NCBI RefSeq assembly: GCF_023100905.1
Contig: NZ_CP064686.1
Span: 3,472,001 to 3,536,000 of the forward strand
Reading direction: 5' to 3'
Length of the DNA: 64,000 bases
Origin: Bradyrhizobium sp. 4
Lineage (GTDB): Bacteria > Pseudomonadota > Alphaproteobacteria > Rhizobiales > Xanthobacteraceae
The stretch's first letter is position 1. The number at the start of each line of letters is the position of its first letter. Below the pieces are notes generated by a model. The model saw nothing but the letters and a program-made list of their open reading frames with translations, was not told the DNA's origin and did not search any database. The position numbers were made by a program, and so were the translations under genes. Positions 26,454 through 35,753 of this stretch are shown one piece after another.

Positions 26454-26588
26454 CGCAGGGTTCCGTGTTCTCAAAGAAGCGACACGGTATCAAGTCCTTG
26501 GCCCCCAAATGGTTTCGCCACTCGCGGCGATTGCGCGGCATTCTAGCAAAAATTGTGTGAAGCCGCGCAATGGCCCCCTCCGAATACA

Positions 26589-26618
26589 AAACCCCGGCGC
26601 TGGGGGACGCCGGGGTTT
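26589..26618 (-). terminator. Intrinsic terminator downstream of the Gly/His/Trp-rich gene
   Basis: Perfect 11-bp arms 26589-26599 and 26608-26618 surround an 8-nt loop. Read on the minus strand, the GC stem is followed by TTTTGTATT, a proper U tract. It lies about 50 nt after the stop of the gene at 26671-26922. Confidence 0.8.
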
Positions 26619-26670
26619 CGCTTGGAAGGTACCTTGGGGCTCAGGTAGCTTTGGAAAGGTGCTGTCGGGC

Positions 26671-26922
26671 TCAGTAGCAGCGGTTGATCATCCGCCAGCG
26701 GGGTCCCCAGGGGGTCGGGACCAGCCGGCGCACATAGCAGCCGCCATAGCCGTAGGAGACGGGGCCGCCGGCATAGAACCGCGGTCCGCCCCAGCCGTGA
26801 TGCCAGCCACCGCCGCCGCCATGACCCCAGCCGCCATGCCAATGAGCGGACGCGGAGGTCGGCGCCAGCGCGGCACCAAGCGCGACCACGGCGACCGCGG
26901 CGAGCGAAAGTTTCCTCAACAT
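26671..26922 (-). CDS. Small exported Gly/His/Trp-rich protein
   Basis: The 83-residue precursor has a clean signal peptide (MLRKLSLAAVAVVALGAALA, cleavage after SASA). The mature part begins HWHGGWGHGGGGGWHHG and ends with a Tyr/Arg segment containing two cysteines (GGCYVRRL and NRCY). AGGAGATCACC precedes the ATG, and an intrinsic terminator follows. Similar His/Gly-rich exported proteins are common in Bradyrhizobium. Metal binding through the histidines or an envelope role is possible. No function is established here. Confidence 0.8.
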   Translation of the reverse strand: MLRKLSLAAVAVVALGAALAPTSASAHWHGGWGHGGGGGWHHGWGGPRFYAGGPVSYGYGGCYVRRLVPTPWGPRWRMINRCY

Positions 26923-27232
26923 GGTGATCTCCTCAAAACTGCCGGCGCGGGGCTATCGCGTCGATGGAAAGGCCGCCGAAACGGTCCGCCTCGGGCAGAG
27001 GCTTTGGTTTCGATGGACCTGAGGTTATCCGAGCGAGGCTGAACCAAACCCTGACGAGGCCTTCAGATTGGGTTCATTTGGGTGAAATCGTCGTAATCCA
27101 TGTTGGAATTCGGGCACTTGGCCTGCGGCGAAGCGCCCGCGAGTCGGTTTTGGCGGTCGCTTGCCGTATCGCGAACGCGCCGATATAAGCCCGGCAACTC
27201 CGAACCACCGTTTTCTCTTCAAGGACAAGATC
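26923..27232. other. Divergent promoter region between the exported protein gene and ndk
   Basis: The region is 310 bp with no gene. It contains the ndk promoter (27161-27189) and the upstream control of the minus-strand small protein. Nothing else stands out. Confidence 0.5.
27161..27189 (+). promoter_or_regulatory. Sigma-70-type promoter of ndk
   Basis: TTGCCG (27161-27166), a 17-nt spacer and TATAAG (27184-27189) form a good housekeeping promoter. The start of transcription is expected near 27196, about 37 nt before the ATG. Confidence 0.6.
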
Positions 27233-27655
27233 ATGGCCATCGAACGCACCTTCTCGATCATCAAGCCCGACGCCACCGCGCGTAACCTTACCGGTGCGGT
27301 TAACGCCGTGATCGAGAAGGCGGGCCTGCGCATCGTCGCGCAGAAGCGCATCCGCATGACCAAGGAACAGGCCGAGACCTTCTATGCGGTCCACAAGGCG
27401 CGCCCCTTCTTCGGTGAGCTCGTGGACTTCATGACCTCGGGCCCCGTGGTGGTCCAGGTGCTGGAAGGCGAGGGTGCCGTCTCCAAGTATCGCGACGTGA
27501 TGGGGGCGACCGATCCGTCCAAGGCGGCTGACGGCACCATCCGCAAGCTCTACGCAAAGTCGATCGGCGAGAACTCCGCGCACGGTTCGGATGCGCCGGA
27601 AACCGCCGCGATCGAGATCGCGCAGTTCTTCTCGGGCAACGAGATCGTCGGCTGA
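27233..27655 (+). CDS. ndk: Nucleoside diphosphate kinase
   Basis: This 140-residue cytosolic enzyme transfers the gamma phosphate from ATP to nucleoside diphosphates through a phospho-histidine. The active-site block is seen as SIGENSAHGSDAPETA, with the catalytic His near residue 117. The N-terminus AIERTFSIIKPDA is typical. ATG 27233 is chosen over an upstream in-frame extension that has no support. A good promoter precedes it. Confidence 0.97.
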   Translation: MAIERTFSIIKPDATARNLTGAVNAVIEKAGLRIVAQKRIRMTKEQAETFYAVHKARPFFGELVDFMTSGPVVVQVLEGEGAVSKYRDVMGATDPSKAADGTIRKLYAKSIGENSAHGSDAPETAAIEIAQFFSGNEIVG

Positions 27656-27700
27656 TCCGTCGGCCGATAAGGTAACGAGACGCGGCGGAAAGGACGTAGT

Positions 27701-28561
27701 GTGAACTGGCTCTGGCAGATCTTCGATCCCGCTACGATCGGGGCATTCTTCACCCAGTTCCGCGTTGAGATGGCCGAACCGACCTTCTGGGTCGCGGTCG
27801 GCAAGATCATCTGGATCAACATCCTCTTGTCCGGCGACAATGCGCTGGTGATCGCGCTCGCCTGCCGCGGCCTCAAGCCGCGGCATCGGCTGTGGGGCAT
27901 GATCCTCGGTGCCGGCGCGGCGGTGCTGCTGCGGATCATCTTCACGGGCATCGTCGCGAGCCTGATGGAGCTGCCGTACCTCAAGCTGGTCGGCGGTCTT
28001 GCGCTGATCGTGATTGCGGCAAAGCTGCTGGTGCCGGAACAGGAGGACGAGGACGGCGTCGAGTCGGCTTCGCATCTGTGGCAGGCCGTGCAGATCGTGG
28101 TCGTCGCCGACATCGTCATGAGCCTGGACAACGTCATTGCGGTGGCCGCGGCCGCCAATGGCAGTGCGCCCCTGCTGGTGCTCGGCCTTGCCATCAGCGT
28201 GCCCTTGATCGTCGCCGGTGCGGCGCTGATCATGGCGCTGCTCGCAAAGCTCCCGGTCCTGGTGTGGGCCGGCGCGGCGCTGCTCGGCTGGATCGCGGGC
28301 GAGGTGATCGCGACCGATCCCGGCATCGCGCCGAGGCTGCACACGCTGTTCGACGGTCCGTTCGGCGCCTCGCTGGACAACATGCTCGGCGCCTTGCGCA
28401 TCCCGCCGCAATTCGCCCATGGCGGCGGAGGCGGCGAATATCTCTGCGCAGCTCTCGGCGTCGTCGTCGTGCTGGTCGTCGGCTCCATCTGGCGCCGACG
28501 CAGCATGAGCGCGGCCGCGCTGGAATCATCCGAGCGCCACGCCAAGGCCTCGGCGGAATAG
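27701..28561 (+). CDS. TerC-family integral membrane protein
   Basis: This 286-residue protein starts at GTG 27701 and has about seven transmembrane helices. The family's acidic motifs are seen in-membrane as LSGDNALVIALA and IVMSLDNVIAVAAAA. Each carries the DN pair thought to handle metal ions in TerC/Alx proteins. A less conserved loop with acidic EQEDEDG follows helix three. TerC proteins are linked to tellurite resistance and manganese export. Without other ter genes, metal efflux or supply of exported enzymes is the safer reading. Confidence 0.92.
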   Translation: MNWLWQIFDPATIGAFFTQFRVEMAEPTFWVAVGKIIWINILLSGDNALVIALACRGLKPRHRLWGMILGAGAAVLLRIIFTGIVASLMELPYLKLVGGLALIVIAAKLLVPEQEDEDGVESASHLWQAVQIVVVADIVMSLDNVIAVAAAANGSAPLLVLGLAISVPLIVAGAALIMALLAKLPVLVWAGAALLGWIAGEVIATDPGIAPRLHTLFDGPFGASLDNMLGALRIPPQFAHGGGGGEYLCAALGVVVVLVVGSIWRRRSMSAAALESSERHAKASAE

Positions 28562-28574
28562 GCTTATCTTTCGA

Positions 28575-28619
28575 GCATGATCTTTCCGGAAAAACGCTTC
28601 ACGTTTTTCCGGATCATGC
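28575..28619. repeat. Palindromic element, type D (copy 1), between convergent genes
   Basis: The arms 28575-28595 and 28602-28619 (GCATGATC..CCGGAAAAACG / CGTTTTTCCGGATCATGC) form a strong hairpin with a 3-nt bulge. It ends 1 nt before the ppx stop and lies 13 nt after the terC-like stop, so it may serve both genes as an end signal. Related sequence occurs at 37509-37556. Confidence 0.7.
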
Positions 28620-28620
28620 G

Positions 28621-30123
28621 CTAGCGCCGCACGATGGAGCCGGCGCGGTTGATCAGCCGGGCGAGCGCGCGGAAGCGGCTGCCGACGCGGTCCGCGACGA
28701 GATCGCCGAGGCGGTGCTCGAACACCAGCAACAGCTGGCGGCCCACGCTGCGGAAATGCGTCGCAGGCAACACGCCCGGGCGCGCCGCCGAGATCAGATG
28801 CGCGACGCGGAAGGCCGCGCCCAGCAGGCGGGCGCGTTCGAGCTGCGCCGGCGTCAGAAGCTCCTGCATGGCGACCGGCGGCTGGTTCTCCTCGCTGAGC
28901 CCCGCATAGCGATAGAACACGGACAACCCGACGAAGGCGCGCTCGGTGTGGGTGATCGCGCCGAAATTGCCGTTGACGACGAGGCTCAGCGTCTGCTCGC
29001 CGCGATGGTCGGGATGCACGCGCCAGCCGATGTCGGACAGCAGGCACGCGGCGTGGCGCAGACGGCGGTCCTCCTCGGTCTCGCGCAGCTTCACCACGCG
29101 CGCGAGGCGGTCGGTCCAGGCGATCAGCTCGCGCGCGTGCTTTGCCGAACGTGACAGCAGCTGGTTCAGCTCCTCGGCCGCGCAGATCAGTCCGTCCTTG
29201 TTGCGTTCGGACTCCGGCAGCTTCTCGTGCAGCAGGCCCTCGCGCACGCCGAAGGTCGAGAACACGATGGTCTTCGGCTTCGCCACCCGAATGATGTGCT
29301 CGAGCACCAGTGCGGCATAGGTGAGGAGCGGGCGCCGGGCATCGGCAACGATCTCGATGTCGGCGAGCATGCCGGCGGCCGCAAGCCGGCGGAGACGACG
29401 CGAAAAATCGAGCGCCTCGGCCGCCGAAATCGAATAGCCGTGCATCACTTGGAGCGGATAGCCGCTCTGGATGATGTGGATGCGCGCAAGCGCGCGCCAG
29501 GTGCCGCCGACGGCGTAGAAGCTGCGGCCGCTCCCTGCCTTGAGCTGTGGCACCCCGTCGAGCGCTTCGCGCACGATGCGGTCGGCGCGTTTCAGGGATT
29601 TATGCGCGAGGTCCTGCAGTGCGAGGCCGCCGAGTGGCAGCGTCACGCCGCTGCGCACGGTGTTTTTGCGCACATCGATCAGTTCGAGCGAGCCGCCGCC
29701 GAGGTCGCCGACGATGCCGTCGGGATGGTGAATGCCGGAGATCACGCCGAGCGCCGACAGCCGCGCCTCGCGCGGGCCCGACAGGATCTCGATCTTCACC
29801 GCGCAGATGCGCTCGGCTTTCGCGATGAAGTCGGCGCCGTTAGAGGCGTCGCGGCAGGCGGCGGTCGCAATCGCAAACACCCGTCCGACCTGCATCACCC
29901 GGCACAGCGCACGGAAGCGCTTGAGCGAGGTCAGCGCCTTGTCGACGGCGTCGGGCGCAAGCAAGCCGGTGCTCTGCACCTCGCGGCCGAGCCCGCACAG
30001 CGTCTTCTCGTTGAAGATCGGAATGAGGCTCCGCGTCAGTCCCTCGTAGACGACGAGACGGACCGAGTTGGAGCCGATGTCGATGACGGCGACGCTCGAG
30101 CCGCGCTTGCGCGGCCGCTTCAC
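28621..30123 (-). CDS. ppx: Exopolyphosphatase / guanosine pentaphosphatase family protein
   Basis: This 500-residue protein of the Ppx/GppA family releases phosphate from polyphosphate ends or from pppGpp. The ASKHA nucleotide-fold motifs are present: VAVIDIGSNSVRLVVY (about 10-25), GDLGGGSLELI (about 137-147), and FSTFGVREGLL. A C-terminal HD-like helical domain follows. It starts at GTG 30123, 15 nt after ppk1, giving a polyphosphate synthesis and breakdown pair. Ppx versus GppA cannot be settled; the ppk1 linkage favours Ppx. Confidence 0.93.
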   Translation of the reverse strand: MKRPRKRGSSVAVIDIGSNSVRLVVYEGLTRSLIPIFNEKTLCGLGREVQSTGLLAPDAVDKALTSLKRFRALCRVMQVGRVFAIATAACRDASNGADFIAKAERICAVKIEILSGPREARLSALGVISGIHHPDGIVGDLGGGSLELIDVRKNTVRSGVTLPLGGLALQDLAHKSLKRADRIVREALDGVPQLKAGSGRSFYAVGGTWRALARIHIIQSGYPLQVMHGYSISAAEALDFSRRLRRLAAAGMLADIEIVADARRPLLTYAALVLEHIIRVAKPKTIVFSTFGVREGLLHEKLPESERNKDGLICAAEELNQLLSRSAKHARELIAWTDRLARVVKLRETEEDRRLRHAACLLSDIGWRVHPDHRGEQTLSLVVNGNFGAITHTERAFVGLSVFYRYAGLSEENQPPVAMQELLTPAQLERARLLGAAFRVAHLISAARPGVLPATHFRSVGRQLLLVFEHRLGDLVADRVGSRFRALARLINRAGSIVRR

Positions 30124-30138
30124 GTCGACGATCCCGGA

Positions 30139-32346
30139 TCAGGATTGATGACGTTCATTACGGCGCGTGAGGCGGCGCGGCGAGGATTCCTTGAGCGACT
30201 TACCACGGCCAGACAGACTCGGATTTGTCATGAAGTAGTTGTGGACGTTGAAAGGCTCCTCGCCCTTCGCGGTCTTCATACGCGTTGAGGACCCGTCCGG
30301 CAACAATTGCCAGCTCTGTTCATTGTCCTTGAGATTCGCGACCATGATCTGTTCGAGAACCTGCTGATGCACCGTGGGATTTTGCAGCGGACACAGCACC
30401 TCGACGCGGCGGTCGAGGTTGCGCGGCATCATGTCGGCCGAGGAGATATACACAGCCGCTTTCGCGCTCGGCAGGCCTTGGCCCATGCCGAAACAGTAGA
30501 TTCGGCCGTGTTCGAGGAATCGTCCGATGATCGACTTGACGCGAATGTTCTCCGACAGTCCGGGAATGCCGGGTCGCAGGCAGCAGATACCGCGCACCAC
30601 GAGTTCGACCTGCACGCCGGCCTGTGAGGCCTCGTAGAGCGCGTCGATGATGTCGGGGTCGACCAGCGCGTTCATTTTCATCCAGATCGCACCAGGCCGG
30701 CCGTGCCGCGCATGCGCGGTCTCGCCCTGGATGTGCTCGATGATGCGCTTGCGCAAGGTCAGCGGCGAGACCGCCATCTTTTCCAGATCGCTCGGCGCGG
30801 CATAGCCGGTGATGAAGTTGAACACGCGCGCGGCGTCGCGGCCGATGGTCGGCTCCGAGGTGAAGTAGGAGAGGTCGGTGTAGATGCGCGCGGTCACCGG
30901 GTGGTAGTTGCCGGTGCCGGTGTGGACGTAGGTCGTGAGGCTGCCGCCCTCGCGGCGCACCACCATCGAGAGTTTCGCGTGCGTCTTCAGTTCGAGGAAG
31001 CCGTAGACGACCTGCACGCCGGCGCGTTCGAGGTCGCGCGCCCAGCGGATGTTGGCTTCCTCGTCGAAGCGGGCCTTCAGCTCGATCAGCGCGGTGACGG
31101 ATTTGCCGGCTTCGGCGGCTTCCACGAGCGCACGCACGATCGGCGAGTTGCTGGAGGTGCGGTAGAGCGTCTGCTTGATGGCGACGACGTCGGGGTCGCG
31201 CGTGGCCTGCTGGAGAAACTGCACCACGACGTCGAAGGATTCGTAGGGGTGATGGACGACGAGGTCCTTCTGTCGGATCGCAGCGAAGATGTCGCCGCCT
31301 TGCTCGCGCACGCGCTCGGGATGGCGCGGCACATAAGGGGTGAATTCCAGGTCGGGCCGGTCGAGGCGGGTGAGCTGCGAGAGCTCGTTCATGGCGAGCA
31401 CGCCGTCGACCAGGAACACCTCGTCGTCGGCGGTCGACAGCGCGTGCTGCACGAAGCTGCGCAGCTGTTCCGGCATCTTGGCGTCGATCTCGAGTCGGAT
31501 CACGGAGCCGCGGCGACGGCGCTTCAGCGCCGTCTCGAACAGGCGGACGAGATCCTCGGCCTCTTCCTCGATTTCGAGTTCGGAGTCGCGGAGGACGCGG
31601 AATGCGCCCTGGCCGTGCAGATTGTAGCCGGGGAACAGGCGGTTGATGAACAGAGCGGTGGCCTGCTCCAGGGAGATCAGCCGGACGACCTTGCCCTCGG
31701 CCGGCAGGCGGATGAAGCGGTCGATCTTGCCGGGCATGCGGATCAACGCGTTCATCTGCTTGCCGTCGGCGGCGCGCGTGAGCTGGAGCGCGATGGTGAA
31801 GCCGAGGCTCGGAATGAACGGGAAGGGGTGGGCCGGGTCGATCGCGAGCGGCGTCAGCAGCGGGAACACGTTGCTGAGGAAGTAGTCCTCGATCCAGGTT
31901 CGTTCCGCCTTGGTGACCTCCTTGCCCTCGACCAGCACGATGCCCTCGCCGGCAAGCGTGCCGCGCAGGTCGCGCCAGATCGCCTGCTGGTCGGACGCAA
32001 GCTGCGAGACGGTCCGGTTGATGAGCGCGAGCTGCTCGGACGGGGTCAGACCGTCGGGGCTGCGCTCGGCAATGCCCTCGCGCACCTGGGCCTTGATGCC
32101 GGCGACGCGGACCATGAAGAACTCGTCGAGGTTATTCGCTGAAATCGACAGGAATCGCACCCGCTCCAGCATGGGGTGGCTGGGATTGACCGATTCCTCC
32201 AGGACGCGGCGGTTGAAGTGCAGCCAAGAGAGCTCGCGATTGATGAACCGCTCGGGGCTCGATGCGATCGCCGGCGGGCCTTCGGCTTCCGGGGCTTTTT
32301 CTTTAACTTCAACAGCTTGCGCAGAGTCCATCAGAAGTCGATCCAT
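30139..32346 (-). CDS. ppk1: Polyphosphate kinase 1
   Basis: The 735-residue enzyme makes polyphosphate from ATP. It has the four PPK1 domains: N-terminal helical (FINRELSWLHFNRRVLEE), head, and two phospholipase-D-like C-terminal domains. The autophosphorylated His is in VHTGTGNYH at about residue 475. The PHRED-like APSDLEKMAVSPLTLRKR segment and the second conserved His region (ARHGRPGAIW) follow. ATG 32346 is used; ATG 32331 is possible. It lies 113 nt after hdaA. Confidence 0.96.
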   Translation of the reverse strand: MDRLLMDSAQAVEVKEKAPEAEGPPAIASSPERFINRELSWLHFNRRVLEESVNPSHPMLERVRFLSISANNLDEFFMVRVAGIKAQVREGIAERSPDGLTPSEQLALINRTVSQLASDQQAIWRDLRGTLAGEGIVLVEGKEVTKAERTWIEDYFLSNVFPLLTPLAIDPAHPFPFIPSLGFTIALQLTRAADGKQMNALIRMPGKIDRFIRLPAEGKVVRLISLEQATALFINRLFPGYNLHGQGAFRVLRDSELEIEEEAEDLVRLFETALKRRRRGSVIRLEIDAKMPEQLRSFVQHALSTADDEVFLVDGVLAMNELSQLTRLDRPDLEFTPYVPRHPERVREQGGDIFAAIRQKDLVVHHPYESFDVVVQFLQQATRDPDVVAIKQTLYRTSSNSPIVRALVEAAEAGKSVTALIELKARFDEEANIRWARDLERAGVQVVYGFLELKTHAKLSMVVRREGGSLTTYVHTGTGNYHPVTARIYTDLSYFTSEPTIGRDAARVFNFITGYAAPSDLEKMAVSPLTLRKRIIEHIQGETAHARHGRPGAIWMKMNALVDPDIIDALYEASQAGVQVELVVRGICCLRPGIPGLSENIRVKSIIGRFLEHGRIYCFGMGQGLPSAKAAVYISSADMMPRNLDRRVEVLCPLQNPTVHQQVLEQIMVANLKDNEQSWQLLPDGSSTRMKTAKGEEPFNVHNYFMTNPSLSGRGKSLKESSPRRLTRRNERHQS

Positions 32347-32459
32347 CCAGTTCGCCCCAATTTGCGACTTACGCGCAAAATCCGCGGGAGCATGTGTTAG
32401 AGCGATGACGTTTCGATGACATTGATGTTCCGCCGCCCGGCCGCGTCAAGCCGCCTTGG

Positions 32460-33137
32460 TCAGACATCCCGGAGCAGCTCGGCTGCCAGGGCCCGGGTGA
32501 CGGGACGGCCAAGGCGCAGGGCCTCGGTGTCCAGCAGGTCGACAGCCCGTCGGGCGGCGGCCGAGGACCGCTCCAGGCGAGTGGCGAGGTAGCCGACCAC
32601 GCTCTCGTCCACCGCGAGCTGGCGGTCGGCGCAGAATTTGACGATCAGGCCGCGGAAGAGCTGGTCGTCAGGCGGCAGCAGCGAGATAACAGGGACGGCG
32701 CGGAGCCGCGAGCGCAGGTCGGCAAGCTCGATCTCAAGAGAAGCGGGCGCCTCGCGTCCGGTGAAGAGGACGTAGGCGCCGTCCTCGCGCGCCAGATTCA
32801 TCAGATGGAACAGGGCGCGCTCGTCGAATTCCCTGGCCTTGGGGTCCTCGACCACCAGCGCGCCGGTGGCGAGCGCGGCCGGGACGGCTTCGGCGGTCAG
32901 CCCATTGGCCGTGGTCGAGCGGGCGCCTGAAGCCTCGGCCCAGATCGCGGCGAGATGGCTCTTGCCGCTTCCTTCCGGGCCGGCCAGCCACATGATCCGG
33001 TTCGGCCATTCCGGCCAGGCGTCGATGAGGGCAAGACCGGCGGCATTAACGGGGCCTTCGAGGAAATTGTCCCGGCTCAGGCTCTCCGCATGCGGAAGCG
33101 AAAACGCCAATTGTCGGGGATGAACGCGGCCTGGCAC
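32460..33137 (-). CDS. hdaA: DnaA-homologous ATPase HdaA (regulator of DnaA activity)
   Basis: This 225-residue protein has the DnaA-type AAA+ core but no DNA-binding domain IV. The N-terminus RQLAFSLPHAESLSRDNFLEG includes the clamp-binding-like QLAF segment. Walker A is GPEGSGKSH, and a sensor region and the AAARRAVDLLD arginine helix follow. In Caulobacter HdaA works with the sliding clamp to inactivate DnaA-ATP after initiation. Its place before ppk1 is widely kept in alphaproteobacteria. Confidence 0.92.
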   Translation of the reverse strand: MPGRVHPRQLAFSLPHAESLSRDNFLEGPVNAAGLALIDAWPEWPNRIMWLAGPEGSGKSHLAAIWAEASGARSTTANGLTAEAVPAALATGALVVEDPKAREFDERALFHLMNLAREDGAYVLFTGREAPASLEIELADLRSRLRAVPVISLLPPDDQLFRGLIVKFCADRQLAVDESVVGYLATRLERSSAAARRAVDLLDTEALRLGRPVTRALAAELLRDV

Positions 33138-33230
33138 GCTTGCTTTGCTCCATGCCGGCGTGCCGGCTTCGTTTGACGAGATGCGACTTCATCGAGCGGG
33201 AGTTGGCCTTTTACGGGGCCGCTTCCCAAC

Positions 33231-33773
33231 TCACTTGGCCTCGATCGTGCTCATGTGCCGCAACCACTCAACGAGATAGAGCGACACGGAGGAGAGCGTG
33301 AAGACCGTTACGAGGCCCATCAGGATGATATCATAAGGACCGGCTTTGAAGCCGAAGGCGAGGGCGGCCAGCACCAGCGCTGCGAACGCCACCTGGGCCA
33401 CAGTGTTTAGCTTGGATACCTTCGAAGGCTTCATCTCCACAGGGCGGTCGAACAGCCACGATATGATCACGGCGGCGACGATCATGATGTCGCGCGAGAC
33501 CACTAGGATGACGATCCAGCGCGGAATCGCGCCCCAGATGCCCAAGGCCATGTAGATCGAGACCAGCAGCGCCTTGTCGGCGAGCGGGTCGAGCAAGGCG
33601 CCGAGCTCGCTCGTCATGTTGAAGCGCTTGGCAAGGAAGCCGTCGACCGCGTCGCTGATGCCGGCGATCAGGAAGACGGCGAACGCCACCTCCATTTGGC
33701 TCGACACGATGGCCCAGACGATGATCGGGACCAGCATGATGCGGCCCAAAGTAATGATGTTCGGTATACTCAC
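33231..33773 (-). CDS. CDP-alcohol phosphatidyltransferase (PgsA-like)
   Basis: The protein has 180 residues from GTG 33773 (MSIPNIITLGRIMLVP). An ATG at 33866 would add 31 residues of charged sequence that the family lacks. The CDP-alcohol motif appears as SDAVDGFLAKRFNMTSELGALLDPLADK, that is, the DG..A...(G)..LD...D pattern that binds metal and CDP. About five transmembrane helices are visible. It probably makes phosphatidylglycerol phosphate or another phospholipid from CDP-diacylglycerol. It heads the hdaA-ppk1-ppx series, and purM diverges upstream. Confidence 0.9.
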   Translation of the reverse strand: MSIPNIITLGRIMLVPIIVWAIVSSQMEVAFAVFLIAGISDAVDGFLAKRFNMTSELGALLDPLADKALLVSIYMALGIWGAIPRWIVILVVSRDIMIVAAVIISWLFDRPVEMKPSKVSKLNTVAQVAFAALVLAALAFGFKAGPYDIILMGLVTVFTLSSVSLYLVEWLRHMSTIEAK

Positions 33774-33928
33774 ACGGCGCTTCCCGGCACCCGGCCTGAC
33801 CTCGAATTCGGCCCTTTGGAGGCTGAACCGGTTGATATCTCTACATAGTATACGGAGACGCGCCATGCGAGCCATTGCGCGTCCCCGGAATTCGACGTAA
33901 CCAGCCGCAAACCCACTGGAAATCGGGC

Positions 33929-35002
33929 ATGACCGACCGGAAAAACGGCCTCACTTACGCTGATTCAGGCGTCGATATCGACGCGGGCAACCGCCTGGTC
34001 GACCTGATCAAGCCAATGGTGCGCGCAACCGCGCGGGCCGGCGCCGACGCCGAAATCGGCGGATTCGGCGGCCTGTTCGACCTCAAGGCGGCCGGTTTCA
34101 AGGATCCCATCCTGGTGGCCGCGACCGATGGCGTTGGCACCAAGGTCAAGATCGCGATCGAGACCGGCCTGCATGGCGGGATCGGCATCGACCTCGTCGC
34201 CATGAGTGTCAACGACCTCGTGGTGCAGGGCGCCGAGCCGCTGTTCTTCCTGGACTATTTTGCCTGCGGCAAGCTCGATCCGGAGGCGACCGCATCGATC
34301 GTCGCCGGTGTCGCCGAAGGCTGCCGCGAATCCGGCTGCGCCCTGATCGGCGGCGAGACGGCCGAGATGCCCGGCCTCTACAAGGACGGCGACTACGACC
34401 TCGGCGGCTTTGCCGTCGGCGCCGCGGAGCGGGGCACGCTCTTGCCGCGCAAGGACATCGCCGCCGGCGATGCCGTGATCGGGCTCGCCTCGTCGGGTGT
34501 GCACTCCAACGGTTTCTCGCTGGTGCGGAAGATCGTGGAACAATCCGGCCTCGGCTTCGGGGCGCAGGCGCCGTTTGCGCCTGTCATGACGCTCGGCGGC
34601 GCGCTGCTGACGCCGACGCGGCTCTATGTCAAATCCTGCCTGCGCGCGATTCGCGAGACCGGCGCGGTGAAGGGGCTTGCCCACATCACCGGCGGCGGCT
34701 TCACCGACAACATTCCGCGCGTGCTGCCGAACCATCTCGGTGTCGGTATCGATCTGGCGCGCCTGCCGGTGCTGCCGGTGTTCAAATGGCTGGCAGCCCA
34801 AGCCGGCATCGCCGAGCTCGAAATGCTGCGGACCTTCAATTGCGGGATCGGCATGATCGCGATCGTCGAGCCGGACAAGGTCGACGAGGTCGTGGAGGTC
34901 TTCACTGACGCCGGTGAGACCGTCGCACAGCTCGGTACCGTGATCCCGGCTGAGGGCGAGCACCGCGTCATCTATAACGGCCACCTCGATCTGGCGCTTT
35001 GA
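33929..35002 (+). CDS. purM: Phosphoribosylformylglycinamidine cyclo-ligase (AIR synthetase)
   Basis: This 357-residue enzyme closes the imidazole ring in purine synthesis. The family motifs are DGVGTKVKIA, the Gly-rich NDLVVQGAEPLFFLDYFACG, the GGETAEMPG ATP-binding block, and GFTDNIPRVLP. The ATG at 33929 is chosen; the frame is open 18 codons more but without family sequence. Its stop overlaps the purN start by one base (TGATG), so purM-purN is an operon. Confidence 0.97.
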   Translation: MTDRKNGLTYADSGVDIDAGNRLVDLIKPMVRATARAGADAEIGGFGGLFDLKAAGFKDPILVAATDGVGTKVKIAIETGLHGGIGIDLVAMSVNDLVVQGAEPLFFLDYFACGKLDPEATASIVAGVAEGCRESGCALIGGETAEMPGLYKDGDYDLGGFAVGAAERGTLLPRKDIAAGDAVIGLASSGVHSNGFSLVRKIVEQSGLGFGAQAPFAPVMTLGGALLTPTRLYVKSCLRAIRETGAVKGLAHITGGGFTDNIPRVLPNHLGVGIDLARLPVLPVFKWLAAQAGIAELEMLRTFNCGIGMIAIVEPDKVDEVVEVFTDAGETVAQLGTVIPAEGEHRVIYNGHLDLAL

Positions 35003-35655
35003 TGAAACGCCGCGTCGCCATCCTGATCTCCGGTCGCGGCTCCAACATGTCCGCGCTGATCGGGGCCGCTGCTGCTGCGGATTTCCCGGCGGAAATTTCG
35101 CTCGTCATCTCGAACAAGGCCGACGCGCAGGGGCTGGAAAGGGCCAAAGCGAGCGGCGTGAAGACGCTGGTGATCGAAAGCAAGCCGTTCGGCAAGGACC
35201 GCGCCGGCTTCGAGAAGTTGCTGCAATCAGCGCTCGATCAGCACGGCATCCAGCTGATCTGTCTCGGCGGTTTCATGCGGCTGTTCACGGCCGAATTCAC
35301 CAAGGCCTGGTACGGGCGGATGCTCAACATCCATCCCTCGCTGCTGCCGTCGTTCCCCGGTCTCGACCCACACGGCCAAGCCTTGCGCGCCGGCGTCAAG
35401 CTGTCCGGCGCAACGGTGCACTTCGTGATCCCCGAGACCGACGCCGGCCCAATCGTGATGCAGGGCGCGGTTCCCGTCAGCGACCACGACACGGCGAACA
35501 CGCTGTCGGAGCGTATCCTCGAAGTCGAGCACCGCATCTATCCCGCAGCGCTGAGCCTGCTCGCGACCGGCAAGGTCCGGATCGAGGGCGATGTGTGCAA
35601 GACCGCGGGCAGCGGGCCGTCGGAGAATTTTCTGGTTGCGCCGTTGGTGCGGTGA
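35002..35655 (+). CDS. purN: Phosphoribosylglycinamide formyltransferase (GAR transformylase)
   Basis: The 217-residue enzyme transfers a formyl group from 10-formyl-tetrahydrofolate to GAR. SGRGSNMSALI binds the phosphoribosyl part. The catalytic Asn and His are in NIHPSLLPSFPG, and the catalytic Asp is in IPETDAGPIV. Translation is coupled to purM. It is followed by the cspA terminator on the other strand. Confidence 0.96.
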   Translation: MKRRVAILISGRGSNMSALIGAAAAADFPAEISLVISNKADAQGLERAKASGVKTLVIESKPFGKDRAGFEKLLQSALDQHGIQLICLGGFMRLFTAEFTKAWYGRMLNIHPSLLPSFPGLDPHGQALRAGVKLSGATVHFVIPETDAGPIVMQGAVPVSDHDTANTLSERILEVEHRIYPAALSLLATGKVRIEGDVCKTAGSGPSENFLVAPLVR

Positions 35656-35693
35656 AGCGCCGTCGCACTGCGAAATACTTCGTCATCACCAAC

Positions 35694-35717
35694 AAAAACC
35701 CCCGGCAGAGCCGGGGG
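35694..35717 (-). terminator. Intrinsic terminator of cspA
   Basis: The perfect 8-bp stem CCCCCGGC/GCCGGGGG (arms 35699-35706 and 35710-35717, 3-nt loop) is followed on the minus strand by TTTTTG. It lies 37 nt after the cspA stop. Confidence 0.85.
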
Positions 35718-35753
35718 CAACGTCATGATCCCTCGCGCAGACCGCGAGAGAAG

